Shown: positions 1-8,451, counted from the stretch's first letter. The stretch: 64,000 nucleotides of DNA from Actinacidiphila glaucinigra (GCF_900188405.1 NZ_FZOF01000006.1:310001-374000), one strand, 5' to 3'. Numbers and translations: made by a program. The notes: generated from the sequence alone by a model not told the origin.

Positions 1-1
1 C

Positions 2-1117
2 TCGTACCAGCAGCTGTCCACCAGCTTCACCACCGGCGCGAGCACCACCTCGGTCACGGTCTACGTGCACGGCTGGTACGCCCAGCCCGCCTTCCTCGCC
101 GACGACGTGAGCCTGCTGGGCGCGCCCGGCACCGCGACGCCCACCCCGACCCCCACGCCGACGGACCCCACCCCGACGCCGACGCCGACGCCGACCCCCA
201 CCCCGACGCCCACGCCCACGCCCACCGGTGGCGGCTCGCTGCCCAAGCACGTGCTGACCGGCTACTGGCAGAACTTCGACAACGGCGCGGCCGTCCAGAC
301 CATCGCGCAGGTCCCGGCCCAGTACGACATCATCGCCGTCAGCTTCGCCGACGCCACGACCACGCCCGGCGCGGTCTCCTTCACGCTCGACCCGGCGCTC
401 AACTACCCGGTGAACCAGTTCAAGGCCGACGTCGCGGCCAAAAAGGCGGCCGGCAAGAAAGTCGTCGTCTCCGTCGGCGGGCAGAACGGCACGATCAGCG
501 TCAGCGACTCGGCCTCGGCGAACAACTTCGCCAACAGCGTCTTCTCGCTGATGCAGACGTACGGCTTCGACGGGGTCGACATCGACCTGGAGAACGGGAT
601 CAACGCGACCTGGATGACGCAGGCGCTGCGCTCCCTGTCGGCCAAGGCCGGCTCCGGGCTGATCATCACGATGGCCCCGCAGACCATCGACATGCAGTCG
701 ACGTCCTTCGGCTACTTCCAGACCGCGCTGAACATCAAGGACATCCTGACCGTCGTCAACACCCAGTACTACAACAGCGGGACGATGAACGGCTGCGACG
801 GCAAGGTGTACGCGCAGGGCACCGTCGACTTCATCACCGCGCTGGCCTGCATCCAGTTGCAGAGCGGTCTCGCCCCCTCCCAGGTCGGCATCGGCCTGCC
901 GGCCTCGACCCGGGCGGCCGGCAGCGGGTACGTGTCGCCGGCCGTGGTCAACAACGCCCTGGACTGCCTCACCAAGGGCACCGGCTGCGGCTCCTTCAAG
1001 CCGCCGACGACCTGGCCGGGGCTGCGCGGCGCGATGACCTGGTCCACCAACTGGGACGCGACGAACGGCAACGCCTTCTCGAACACCGTCGGCCCCCACG
1101 TGCACGGGCTGCCGTAA
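2..1117 (+). CDS. Secreted GH18 chitinase, 5' end outside window
   Basis: The reading frame is open from the window edge, so signal peptide and N-terminus are missing; 371 residues are visible. The first ~40 residues end in a DDVSLLG-type sequence, as in C-terminal ends of CBM4/9- or CBM16-like carbohydrate-binding domains (inferred). A Thr-Pro linker follows, then a glycoside hydrolase family 18 barrel from about residue 80. The family signature DxxDxDxE is present as DGVDIDLE, whose last Glu is the catalytic acid. The end contains AMTWSTNWD, typical of bacterial chitinases. It should hydrolyse chitin outside the cell. A 13-bp-arm terminator follows. Function confident; exact chitinase class not assignable from the fragment. 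Confidence 0.93.
   Translation, partial: SYQQLSTSFTTGASTTSVTVYVHGWYAQPAFLADDVSLLGAPGTATPTPTPTPTDPTPTPTPTPTPTPTPTPTPTGGGSLPKHVLTGYWQNFDNGAAVQTIAQVPAQYDIIAVSFADATTTPGAVSFTLDPALNYPVNQFKADVAAKKAAGKKVVVSVGGQNGTISVSDSASANNFANSVFSLMQTYGFDGVDIDLENGINATWMTQALRSLSAKAGSGLIITMAPQTIDMQSTSFGYFQTALNIKDILTVVNTQYYNSGTMNGCDGKVYAQGTVDFITALACIQLQSGLAPSQVGIGLPASTRAAGSGYVSPAVVNNALDCLTKGTGCGSFKPPTTWPGLRGAMTWSTNWDATNGNAFSNTVGPHVHGLP
136..226 (+). repeat. Thr-Pro linker coding repeat
   Basis: Short CCGACG/CCCACG units encode an almost pure Thr-Pro linker between the carbohydrate-binding and catalytic domains of the chitinase. It is prone to slippage, so its length may vary between strains. The minus-strand Gly-Val open frame over it is a by-product of the repeat. 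Confidence 0.8.
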
Positions 1118-1140
1118 CCGGCGGGACCGTCACCGACGCA

Positions 1141-1179
1141 CCGCGCCCCCGGGAGAGGTCCCGTCCCCCGGGGGCGCGG
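1141..1179. terminator. Bidirectional terminator hairpin
   Basis: Perfect 13-bp arms (1141-1153 and 1167-1179) with a 13-nt loop lie between the convergent chitinase and RidA genes. There is no T-run, as is usual in Streptomyces. Confidence 0.75.
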
Positions 1180-1224
1180 TGTCCCGCCGACCGCGGCGCG
1201 ACGCCCGGCAGCCGGGCCGGCAGT

Positions 1225-1629
1225 TCAGTCCAGGACCGCGAGCGCGTCGATCTCGACGAGCAGCCCGGCGGGCAGGCCGACGTAGACCGTCGTACGGGCG
1301 GCGGGGGCGCCCTTGAGGCCGGCGAAGAACTCGTCGAAGAGGGCGTTGAACTCGGGGAAGTGCGCGGTGTCGGTGAGGTAGACCCGGATCATGACGACGT
1401 CCTCCCAGGAGGAGCCGCCCTCCTCCAGCACCGCCTGCACGTTGGCGAGGGTCTGCAGGGTCTGCTCCCGCAGCCCCGGCCCCACCGGAGCGGGTGCCTG
1501 CCCCGGCACGGCGGGGCCGAAGCCGACCTGGCCGGCGACCTGCAGGATGCTGCCCTTGCGGACGCCGTGGGAGAACCTGGCCGGCGGGGTGGTGTGGCCG
1601 GCCGGGGTGATCGCGGTCTTCTCGCTCAT
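1225..1629 (-). CDS. RidA family enamine/imine deaminase
   Basis: 134-residue protein of the RidA/YjgF/YER057c family, which hydrolyses reactive 2-aminoacrylate-type enamines released by PLP enzymes. It has the family length and a C-terminal stretch with RTTVYVGLPAG, containing the conserved Arg that holds the carboxylate. The ATG at 1629 overlaps the stop of the upstream IclR gene by 4 bp (ATGA), so the two are translationally coupled; longer in-frame starts would run through the IclR gene and are rejected. Its place beside a PLP-dependent D-amino-acid deaminase gene suggests that it detoxifies that enzyme's intermediates (inference). Confidence 0.88.
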   Translation of the reverse strand: MSEKTAITPAGHTTPPARFSHGVRKGSILQVAGQVGFGPAVPGQAPAPVGPGLREQTLQTLANVQAVLEEGGSSWEDVVMIRVYLTDTAHFPEFNALFDEFFAGLKGAPAARTTVYVGLPAGLLVEIDALAVLD

Positions 1630-2384
1630 CTGGTTCCTTCGCTCGGTCTTCCGGAGTACTCGCGGCTGATCGCCTCCGCGGTGTGCTGGACCCGCGGACG
1701 CAGCCTCAGCAACTCCTCCGCGCTGACGACCACATTGGGGGCGGAGATGGAGCACGCGGCCGCGACGCGCCCGTCGGCGCCGCGGATCGGCGCGGCGACG
1801 CAGTTGATGGACTCCTCGTGGCCGCCGAGGTCGCTCGCCCAGCCCTGCTCGCGGACCCGGGCGAGTTCGGCGAGGTGGGCGGCGGGGTCGGTGGTGGAAC
1901 GCGCGGTGTAGCGCGGGTACTCCAGGGTCCGCGCGACCGCGCGCCGCTCCGCCTCGGGCAGGTCCGCCAGGAGCAGCTTCGCCACGGCGGCCACGGTGAT
2001 GGCGACGGGCCTGCCGATCCGCGAGTACATGCGCACCGGGTAGCGGCTCTCCACCTTGTCGATGTAGACCACCTCGCCCTCCTCGTACACCGCGAGGTGG
2101 ACGGTGTGCCCGGTCAGCTCGTTGAGGGCCACGAGGTGGGGGTGGGCGATGCCGCGGACGTCCAGGTTCTCCATCGCCTCCTGGGCGAGGGCGAACAGCC
2201 GGGCTCCGAGGCGGTAGCGCTGGTCGTCCTGGCGGTAGACCATGCCGTGCTCGTGCAGGGTGCGCAGCAGGCGCAGCGCGGTGGACTTGTGCACGTCCAG
2301 GCGGGTGGCGACCTGTTCGAGGTTGGCGGGCCCCTCCGCGAGCAGGGGCAGGATGCGCAGCGCGCGGTCCACGGTCTGGCTCAT
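1626..2384 (-). CDS. IclR family transcriptional regulator
   Basis: 252 residues with an N-terminal winged helix (SQTVDRALRILPLLAEGP, then a recognition helix around HKSTALRLLRTL) and a C-terminal IclR effector domain (GHTVHLAVYEEGEVVYIDKVES; later SINCVAAPIRGADGRV). The start at 2384 overlaps the kinase stop by 4 bp (ATGA), making a tight operon kinase-IclR-ridA. It probably controls its own operon and the divergent deaminase gene through the repeated GCAACG half-sites at 3373-3399. The ligand is unknown; a D-amino acid or derived oxo acid is a reasonable guess. Confidence 0.9.
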   Translation of the reverse strand: MSQTVDRALRILPLLAEGPANLEQVATRLDVHKSTALRLLRTLHEHGMVYRQDDQRYRLGARLFALAQEAMENLDVRGIAHPHLVALNELTGHTVHLAVYEEGEVVYIDKVESRYPVRMYSRIGRPVAITVAAVAKLLLADLPEAERRAVARTLEYPRYTARSTTDPAAHLAELARVREQGWASDLGGHEESINCVAAPIRGADGRVAAACSISAPNVVVSAEELLRLRPRVQHTAEAISREYSGRPSEGTR

Positions 2385-3304
2385 GCGCGCAGTCTCCCCC
2401 ACGCCTCGTCGCCCAGGACGGCGAGTGAGTCGCCCCGCACCCCGATCACCGCGGCGGCCAGCGCGTGGCCCCGGGCGAGCCGGTCCCGCAGCGGGAGCGC
2501 GCGCAGCGTCGCCGACAGGAAGCCCGCGGCGAAGGCGTCACCGGCCCCGACGAGGTCGACGACGGGCGTGTCCGGCGCGGGCACGAACACCCCGTCCGCG
2601 CAGCCCTCGTACGCGATGGCACCGCGCGCGCCCTGCTTGACGACGAGGACGGCGGGACCCGGCAGCGCCTCGCGCACGGCGTCGGCGTCCGGCAGGCCCC
2701 ACGCGGCTGCGGCCTCGTCCTCGCCGACCAGGACGAGGTCGCAGCGGGCGGCGAGCCGGGCAAGCCGCCGCGGGTCGGCCGAACGCCACAGGGCGGGGCG
2801 GTGGTTGACGTCGAAGGAGACCAGCGGGCGGCCCGGCCCGGGGGCGGTGAGCGCGTGGACGAGGTCCGCGCACCCCCGGGAGAGGGCGGGTGTGATGCCG
2901 GACAGGTGCAGCACCCGGCCGGCCCAGGCGTCGCGCCGGCCGACGTTCCCCGGGTTCATGGCGGTGGCGGCCGAACCGGCCCGGTAGTAGGCGACCTCGC
3001 CGTCGCCGGTGCGGAAGTAGACACCGGTGGGGCGGCCGGGATCGCGGCGCACCTCCGAGACGTCGACGCCGGCCGCGGCGACCGCCGTCACCAGGTGGTC
3101 CCCGAACGGGTCGGCGCCCACCCGGCTGATCCAGCGCACGGCATGGCCCAGACGGGCCAGCGCGCAGGCCACGTTGGACTCCGCGCCGCCCGTCCCGCGG
3201 TCGAAGGCGGCCGCGTCGGCGAGGCGCTGCCCGGGCGCGGAGGGGACGAAGGTGACCATGGACTCGCCCACGCACACGACGTCCACGGCCGCGGTCCCGG
3301 TCAC
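2381..3304 (-). CDS. PfkB family sugar kinase
   Basis: 307-residue ribokinase/PfkB kinase starting with GTG at 3304. The N-terminus (VVCVGESMVTFVPS) and GTGGAESNVACALARLGH substrate loop match 2-keto-3-deoxygluconate kinase-like proteins. The C-terminal signature DLVGAGDAFAAGFLSA carries the catalytic Asp and the anion hole. It is the first gene of the kinase-IclR-ridA operon. Its role next to D-amino-acid genes is unclear; it may phosphorylate a sugar-acid product or a ribose-like substrate. Family assignment is strong; substrate is not determined. Confidence 0.87.
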   Translation of the reverse strand: MTGTAAVDVVCVGESMVTFVPSAPGQRLADAAAFDRGTGGAESNVACALARLGHAVRWISRVGADPFGDHLVTAVAAAGVDVSEVRRDPGRPTGVYFRTGDGEVAYYRAGSAATAMNPGNVGRRDAWAGRVLHLSGITPALSRGCADLVHALTAPGPGRPLVSFDVNHRPALWRSADPRRLARLAARCDLVLVGEDEAAAAWGLPDADAVREALPGPAVLVVKQGARGAIAYEGCADGVFVPAPDTPVVDLVGAGDAFAAGFLSATLRALPLRDRLARGHALAAAVIGVRGDSLAVLGDEAWGRLRA

Positions 3305-3372
3305 TTCCGCTCCTCTCCGCGCACCGTTGACCCGGTGCTGGCCGGGATGTTAGACAGCCGGAAACACAGCAC

Positions 3373-3399
3373 GCAACGGGCGTTGCACATATTGCAACG
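3373..3399. promoter_or_regulatory. Candidate IclR operator with three half-sites
   Basis: The stretch reads GCAACG-GG-CGTTGCA-CATAT-TGCAACG: two overlapping inverted repeats that share the middle half-site. It lies in the 113-bp divergent promoter between the kinase operon and the deaminase gene, 18 bp before the deaminase ATG. A bound repressor would cover the promoter/RBS region. Assigning it to the local IclR protein is inference. Confidence 0.55.
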
Positions 3400-3417
3400 A
3401 CTCCGGACGGAGGCGGG

Positions 3418-4668
3418 ATGGACCAGGTCACGGGCATCGACGAGCTGCACCGGGAGCGGGTGGACCACCGTTTCAAGGGACTCCCGCCGGACGCCGACGG
3501 CCTGACCGTCGGCGAACTCGCCGCCCAGCGCCGGACCGTCTTCGACGGCGGCTTCACCACACCGCTGCTCACGCTCTCCGAACCCGCCCTGCAGCACAAC
3601 CTCGCCCAGCTCGCCGACTGGGCCGGCAGGCACGGCCTCGCCTTCGCGCCGCACGGCAAGACCTCCATGGCCCCGCAGCTCTTCGCCCGCCAGCTCGCGC
3701 ACGGCGCGTGGGGCATCACCGCCGCGACCCCGCACCAGGTGCGGGTCTACCGGGCGTTCGGCGTGCGGCGCGTCTTCCTCGCCAACGAGCTGGTCGACGC
3801 GGCCGCCCTGCGCTGGCTGTCCCGTGAGGTCGCGGGCGACCCGGAGTTCGGCTTCGTCTGCTACGTGGACTCCGTGCGCGGGGTGGAGCTGATGGACGCG
3901 GCCCTCACGGCGGTCGTGGACGTCGTCGTCGAACTCGGCGCGGAGGGAGGCCGCACCGGCGTACGCGGCTCCGCGGAGGCGGCGCGCGTCGCCGACGCGG
4001 TCGCCGCGGCCCGGCACCTGCGGCTCGTCGGCGTCGCGGGCTACGAGGCGGCGGCCCCGGACCCGCGCGGATGGCTCGGCGAACTCGTCTCGCTGGCACG
4101 TGACTTCGACGCGGCCGGGCGGTTCGCCGAGGCCGGGGAGATCGTGGTGAGCGCGGGCGGCAGCGAGTGGTTCGACGCGGTGGCGGACGCGTTCGGCACG
4201 CTCGGGGAGCTGTCCCTGCCGGTGCTGCGGCTGCTGCGGTCCGGGGCGTACGTCACCCACGACGACGTCCACTACCGCGATCTGACGCCGTTCCACGACC
4301 GCATCCCCGCGGAGGGGTCGCTCGAACCCGCGTTCCGGTTGTGGGCACAGGTGCTCTCCCGGCCCGAGCCGGGCCTCGCCCTCCTCAACGCGGGCAAGCG
4401 CGACGCGCCGTACGACCTCGACCTCCCGGTGCCGCAGGTCGTGCGCCGCGCCGACGGTTCCGCCGTCCCGGCGGCCGGGCTCACGGTCACCAAGCTCGCC
4501 GACCAGCACGCGTTCGTGGACGTCGCCCCCGGGGCGGGGGACCTGGCGGTCGGCGACTGGGTGGGGCTGGGGGTGTCGCATCCGTGCACGGCGTTCGACA
4601 AGTGGCAGCTTGTTCCTGTCGTGGGCGAGGGCGGGGTTGTCACGGACTTCGTCCGCACGTTCTTCTGA
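3418..4668 (+). CDS. PLP-dependent D-amino-acid deaminase (DSD1/D-threonine aldolase-like)
   Basis: 416 residues with an alanine-racemase-type PLP barrel. FAPHGKTSMAP around K81 is the PLP-lysine motif (RPHxKTH in relatives). The C-terminal metal-dependent domain ends with LADQHAFVDV and SHPCTAFDKW, matching the His/Cys zinc site of eukaryotic-type D-serine dehydratase and D-threonine aldolase. The expected reaction is elimination/deamination or aldol cleavage of a D-hydroxyamino acid. The ATG follows a good RBS (GGAGG). The gene is divergent from the kinase operon and upstream of a D-aminoacylase in the same direction, though separated by about 870 bp of repeats. Confidence 0.85.
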   Translation: MDQVTGIDELHRERVDHRFKGLPPDADGLTVGELAAQRRTVFDGGFTTPLLTLSEPALQHNLAQLADWAGRHGLAFAPHGKTSMAPQLFARQLAHGAWGITAATPHQVRVYRAFGVRRVFLANELVDAAALRWLSREVAGDPEFGFVCYVDSVRGVELMDAALTAVVDVVVELGAEGGRTGVRGSAEAARVADAVAAARHLRLVGVAGYEAAAPDPRGWLGELVSLARDFDAAGRFAEAGEIVVSAGGSEWFDAVADAFGTLGELSLPVLRLLRSGAYVTHDDVHYRDLTPFHDRIPAEGSLEPAFRLWAQVLSRPEPGLALLNAGKRDAPYDLDLPVPQVVRRADGSAVPAAGLTVTKLADQHAFVDVAPGAGDLAVGDWVGLGVSHPCTAFDKWQLVPVVGEGGVVTDFVRTFF

Positions 4669-4674
4669 CGGCGG

Positions 4675-5065
4675 TTCGTTGTTGTGTGCGGGTGCGTCGT
4701 GGTTGCGGTTGGGGGTTTCCCCGCCCTCCCTCCCGATTGCCCCGGATGGTTGGTGCGGGCCTCGCGCGGTTCGTGGTGGGCCGGGGACGGGGCCTCCGGG
4801 GTGGGCATTCTGTACCGCATATTTATGTGCATGGCGGGCACCCGCTCTTGCCGCCCCGGATGCCGCACAACAAATACACGTCAGCGTCCAGAACGCCCAC
4901 CCCTACGACCCCGCCCCCTCCGTTTCATTGGGCGACAACGGCCGGTGAGGGGTGACGGGGTGGCACCCCTCCCCGCACCGCCGGAAACTGGCTCCACCAG
5001 GGGTCCCCCGGCCGAAGGCCAAGCACCGGTGCGCGCCCCGGTGGCCGGGGGCACGGCGAGCGCCG
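4675..5065 (-). repeat. Dispersed non-coding repeat, copy D (class-2 head)
   Basis: Read on the minus strand, this segment aligns by eye with the plus-strand repeat at 30855-31223. It shares a CCCCCGGCCACCGG-type head, the GCGGTGCGGGGAGGGG block, the CCGGCCGT hairpin region and a tail containing GGCAATCGGG, GGGAGGGCGGGG and CGCACCCGCACACAAC. It is the most diverged copy and lacks the GGGTAAACCGCGAGCG box. It begins right after the deaminase stop codon and runs head-to-head with copy A. No protein-like frame was accepted here. Confidence 0.75.
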
Positions 5066-5118
5066 GGGTGAGGGCGGGATCGGCCCGAACGCTCCGATAG
5101 CCCCTCTCGCCCACAGAG

Positions 5119-5520
5119 CGCCTGACGGCCGTTGGCGTTCGGTGAGGCGTGTGCGGCAACCCCGGACCGCTCTACCCCCCTCCGGCCGTCATGCGCCCAC
5201 ACAAGAGGAGGGGGTGTGGCGGGGTGCGCCCGGAAACGACGAGCGGCGAACCCGGGCGCCGAATGATGCAGGGGTAAACCGCGAGCGTTCTGGGGGTCCC
5301 CCCGGCCGAAGGCTGGGGGAGTGCGCCGGCGCGGCACCGACCCCACAACAACGTGCGCAGGCCCGCACCAACCGCGCCGGGCAATCGGGCGGGAGGGCGG
5401 GGGACAGCCCGCCGCAGGCGCAACGGACCCGCACACGACAACCGGCCGCAAGGGGCACCCCCGACCGCAACCACAACGCACCCGCACACACCCACCGACC
5501 GCAACCACAACGCACGCACA
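5119..5520 (+). repeat. Dispersed non-coding repeat, copy A (class-1 head)
   Basis: It shares with the minus-strand copy at 30150-30610 the head GCCTGACGGCCG...GTGCGGCAACCCCGGACCG, a hairpin (5174-5215), the box GGGTAAACCGCGAGCG, GTGCGCCGGCGCGGC, and a tail of CGCAACC/CACACGACAACC motifs. The tail reaches to within 15 bp of the D-aminoacylase start and so probably forms most of its leader. Open frames across it encode low-complexity His/Thr/Arg-rich peptides and are not considered genes. Confidence 0.8.
5291..5321. repeat. Small GC-rich palindromic insert in copy A
   Basis: A ~30-bp GGGGGTCCCCCCGGCCGAAG-type element with GGCTGGGGGAG following. It interrupts copy A exactly where copies B and C run on without a gap. 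Similar short hairpin elements are common in Streptomyces intergenic regions (recollection). Related sequence occurs in the class-2 heads near 5003 and 30887. Confidence 0.55.
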
Positions 5521-5534
5521 AGAGAGAGCCCCGC

Positions 5535-7103
5535 ATGGACTTGGCGATTCGCGGCGCGACCATCGTGGACGGGACCGGGGAAACCCCGGCGTACCGGGCG
5601 GACGTCCGCATCGAGGGCGGAAGGATCACGGAGATCGGGACGGTACCCGGCGCACGCCGCACCCTCGACGCCCGCGGCCTCGCGCTCGCCCCCGGGTTCA
5701 TCGACATGCACGCCCACAGCGACCTGGCCCTGCTCACGGACCCCGCGCACGAGGCGAAGGCGGCGCAGGGCGTGACCCTGGAGGTGCTGGGCCAGGACGG
5801 CCTGTCGTACGCCCCCGTGGACGACCGCACCCTCGGCATGCTGCGCAGCCAGCTCGCGGGGTGGAACGGCGACTCCGAGGGCCTGGTGTACGACTGGCGC
5901 AGCGTCGGCGAGTACCTGGACCGCCTGGACCGGGGCATCGCCGTGAACGCCGCGTACCTGGTCCCGCAGGGCACCGTGCGGATGCTGGCGGTCGGGTGGG
6001 AGGACCGCCCGGCGACCCCGGCGGAGCTGGACCGGATGCGGCAACTGGTCGCCGAGGGGCTGGCGCAGGGCGCCGTGGGGATGTCGTCCGGGTTGACGTA
6101 CACCCCGGGGATGTACGCCTCGGACGCCGAACTGACCGAGCTGTGCCGGGTCGTGGCCGCCCATGGCGGCTACTACTGCCCGCACCACCGCAGTTACGGC
6201 GCCGGCGCGCTGGAGGCCTACGCGGAGATGGTCGCGGTGACCCGGGAGGCGGGCTGCGCCCTGCACCTGGCGCACGCGACGATGAACTTCGGGGTGAACG
6301 CGGGCCGCGCGCCGGAGCTGCTCGCGCTGCTGGACGAGGCGCTCGCCGCGGGGGCGGACATCACCCTCGACACGTATCCCTACCTGCCGGGCTGCACGAC
6401 GCTCGCGGCGACCCTGCCGAGCTGGGCGACGGAGGGCGGGCCGGAGGCGACGCTCGCCCGGCTGCGGGACGACGCGCAGGCGGAGCGCATCCGGCACGCG
6501 ATGGAGGTGGAGGGGTCGGACGGCTGCCACGGCGTGCCCGTGGAGTGGCGGACGCTGGAGGTCTCCGGGGTGCGCGAGCCCGCCCTGGCGGGCCATGTGG
6601 GGCGCCGGCTGGCGGACTTCGCGACGGCCCGCCGGCTGCTGCTGGAGGACCGCCTGGGCACGACGGTCCTGCAGCACGTCGGCGACGAGGAGAACGTCCG
6701 GGCGATCATGCGCCACCGCGTCCACACCGGCGGCAGCGACGGCCTGCTCGTCGGCGACAAGCCGCACCCCCGGGCGTACGGCACCTTCCCGCACTACCTC
6801 GGCCGCTACGTGCGCGAGCTCGGCGTGCTCGGCCTGGAGGAGTGCGTCGCGCACCTCACCGGCCGCCCCGCGGCACGGCTGGGGCTGTCCGACCGCGGCC
6901 TGGTCCGCGAGGGCCACCGCGCTGACCTGGTGCTCTTCGACCCGGGGACGGTCGCCGCGGGCGCGACGTACGAGGCGCCGCGCACACCGCCCACCGGCAT
7001 CCCGCACGTGCTCGTCGACGGGCGGTTCGTCATCGAGGACGGCCGCCGGACGGACATCCTGGCCGGGCGCTCGGTGCGCAACGAGAAAGGGCGGGGAAGG
7101 TAG
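5535..7103 (+). CDS. N-acyl-D-amino-acid deacylase (D-aminoacylase)
   Basis: 522-residue amidohydrolase. The N-terminal beta strand IRGATIVDGTG is followed by the metal motif HAHSD (H59, H61), a GQDGLSYAPV loop, YYCPHHR, HLAHATMNF, and a C-terminal ADLVLFDPGTV strand, all typical of D-aminoacylases. It releases free D-amino acids from N-acyl-D-amino acids using zinc. The start at ATG 5535 is preceded by AGAGAG; upstream in-frame sequence is repeat DNA. The product would feed the upstream D-amino-acid deaminase. Confident family call; substrate range not visible. Confidence 0.92.
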   Translation: MDLAIRGATIVDGTGETPAYRADVRIEGGRITEIGTVPGARRTLDARGLALAPGFIDMHAHSDLALLTDPAHEAKAAQGVTLEVLGQDGLSYAPVDDRTLGMLRSQLAGWNGDSEGLVYDWRSVGEYLDRLDRGIAVNAAYLVPQGTVRMLAVGWEDRPATPAELDRMRQLVAEGLAQGAVGMSSGLTYTPGMYASDAELTELCRVVAAHGGYYCPHHRSYGAGALEAYAEMVAVTREAGCALHLAHATMNFGVNAGRAPELLALLDEALAAGADITLDTYPYLPGCTTLAATLPSWATEGGPEATLARLRDDAQAERIRHAMEVEGSDGCHGVPVEWRTLEVSGVREPALAGHVGRRLADFATARRLLLEDRLGTTVLQHVGDEENVRAIMRHRVHTGGSDGLLVGDKPHPRAYGTFPHYLGRYVRELGVLGLEECVAHLTGRPAARLGLSDRGLVREGHRADLVLFDPGTVAAGATYEAPRTPPTGIPHVLVDGRFVIEDGRRTDILAGRSVRNEKGRGR

Positions 7104-7179
7104 CGCCACTTCACCATTCGGCGCATACGTGGCCAAGAACACGGGGCGGTCCCCGGTGCGTGGCCGTAAGCTCGCGGAC

Positions 7180-8391
7180 ATGCAGGTGATCCAGTCCACG
7201 AAGCTCTCCAACGTCTGCTACGACATCCGCGGCCCGGTGCTGGAGGAGGCCATGCGGCTGGAGGCGGCGGGTCACCGCATCCTGAAACTGAACACCGGCA
7301 ATCCCGCCGCCTTCGGTTTCGAGTGCCCCCCGGAGATCCTGGAGGACATGCTGCGCTCCCTCGGCGGCGCGCACGGCTACGGCGACTCCAAGGGCATCCT
7401 CCCGGCGCGGCGGGCGGTCATGCAGCACTACCAGACCAAGGGCATCGAGCTGGACGTCGAGGACGTCTACCTCGGCAACGGCGTCTCCGAGCTGATCCAG
7501 ATGTCGATGCAGGCGCTGCTGGACGACGGCGACGAGGTGCTGATCCCGGCGCCCGACTACCCGCTGTGGACGGCGGCGGTGTCGCTGTCGGGCGGCACCC
7601 CGGTGCACTACCGCTGCGACGAGCAGGCGGACTGGTTCCCCGACCTCGCGGACATCGAGCGCAAGATCACCGACCGCACCAAGGCGCTGGTGATCATCAA
7701 CCCGAACAACCCGACGGGCGCGGTCTACGACGACGAGCTGCTGCGGCAGCTGACCGACATCGCCCGCCGGCACAACCTGATCGTCTGCTCGGACGAGATC
7801 TACGACAAGATCCTCTACGACGACGTGACCCACACCCCGACCGCGGCGATCGCCCCCGACCTGCTGACGCTCACCTTCAACGGGCTGTCGAAGGCGTACC
7901 GGGTGGCGGGCTACCGCAGCGGCTGGCTCGCGGTGTGCGGCCCGAAGGAGCACGCGACCAGCTACCTCGAGGGCCTGACGATCCTGGCGAACATGCGCCT
8001 GTGCGCGAACGTGCCGGCACAGCACGCGGTGGCCACCGCCCTGGGCGGCCGGCAGTCGATCAAGGACCTGGTGCTGCCGGGCGGCCGGCTGGCCGAGCAG
8101 CGGGACGTGGCGTACGAGCTGCTCACGCAGATCCCCGGGGTGACCTGCGTGCGGCCCAAGGGCGCGCTGTACGCCTTCCCCCGGCTGGACCCGAAGGTCT
8201 ACAAGGTCAAGGACGACCAGCAGATGGTGCTGGACCTGCTGCGGGCCGAGCGGATCCTGGTGGTGCAGGGCACCGGCTTCAACTGGCCGGAGCCGGACCA
8301 CTTCCGCCTGGTCACGCTGCCCGCGAAGGAGGACCTGGCGGACGCGGTGGGCCGGATCGCGCGCTTCCTGGACGGCTACGGGCAGCCGTAG
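7180..8391 (+). CDS. Class I/II PLP aminotransferase (alanine transaminase type)
   Basis: 403 residues, fold type I. The PLP lysine is in GLSKAYRVAGYRSGW (K238); NPNNPTGAVY holds the conserved Asn, and the cofactor Asp/Tyr lie in CSDEIYDKILYDD. The N-terminus (STKLSNVCYDIRGPVLEEA) is characteristic of bacterial AlaA/AlaC-like glutamate-pyruvate transaminases. ATG 7180 is chosen because homologous sequence begins there and the upstream frame overlaps the D-aminoacylase. A role in alanine/2-oxo acid exchange is inferred from family. Confidence 0.9.
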   Translation: MQVIQSTKLSNVCYDIRGPVLEEAMRLEAAGHRILKLNTGNPAAFGFECPPEILEDMLRSLGGAHGYGDSKGILPARRAVMQHYQTKGIELDVEDVYLGNGVSELIQMSMQALLDDGDEVLIPAPDYPLWTAAVSLSGGTPVHYRCDEQADWFPDLADIERKITDRTKALVIINPNNPTGAVYDDELLRQLTDIARRHNLIVCSDEIYDKILYDDVTHTPTAAIAPDLLTLTFNGLSKAYRVAGYRSGWLAVCGPKEHATSYLEGLTILANMRLCANVPAQHAVATALGGRQSIKDLVLPGGRLAEQRDVAYELLTQIPGVTCVRPKGALYAFPRLDPKVYKVKDDQQMVLDLLRAERILVVQGTGFNWPEPDHFRLVTLPAKEDLADAVGRIARFLDGYGQP

Positions 8392-8432
8392 CCCGGACGC
8401 CGGTCATCGCGATGCCTCGAAACCCTCCCTCC

Positions 8433-8447
8433 TTAGACTGAGTCCAA
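8433..8447. promoter_or_regulatory. Fur-family-like 7-1-7 inverted repeat
   Basis: TTAGACTGAGTCCAA is a near-perfect 7-1-7 palindrome, the geometry bound by Fur/PerR-type regulators. It lies 38 bp before the start of the small gene at 8485, in promoter position. The binding protein is not in this window. Confidence 0.45.
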
Positions 8448-8451
8448 GGTA

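Noticed and set aside
61-246. Gly-Val repeat frame on the minus strand
   Set aside because: By-product of the Thr-Pro linker repeat in the chitinase.
4903-5508. Open frames across the first repeat module on both strands
   Set aside because: Low-complexity His/Thr/Arg/Pro peptides with no third-position pattern; the same DNA recurs in inverted orientation at 30 kb in other frames.
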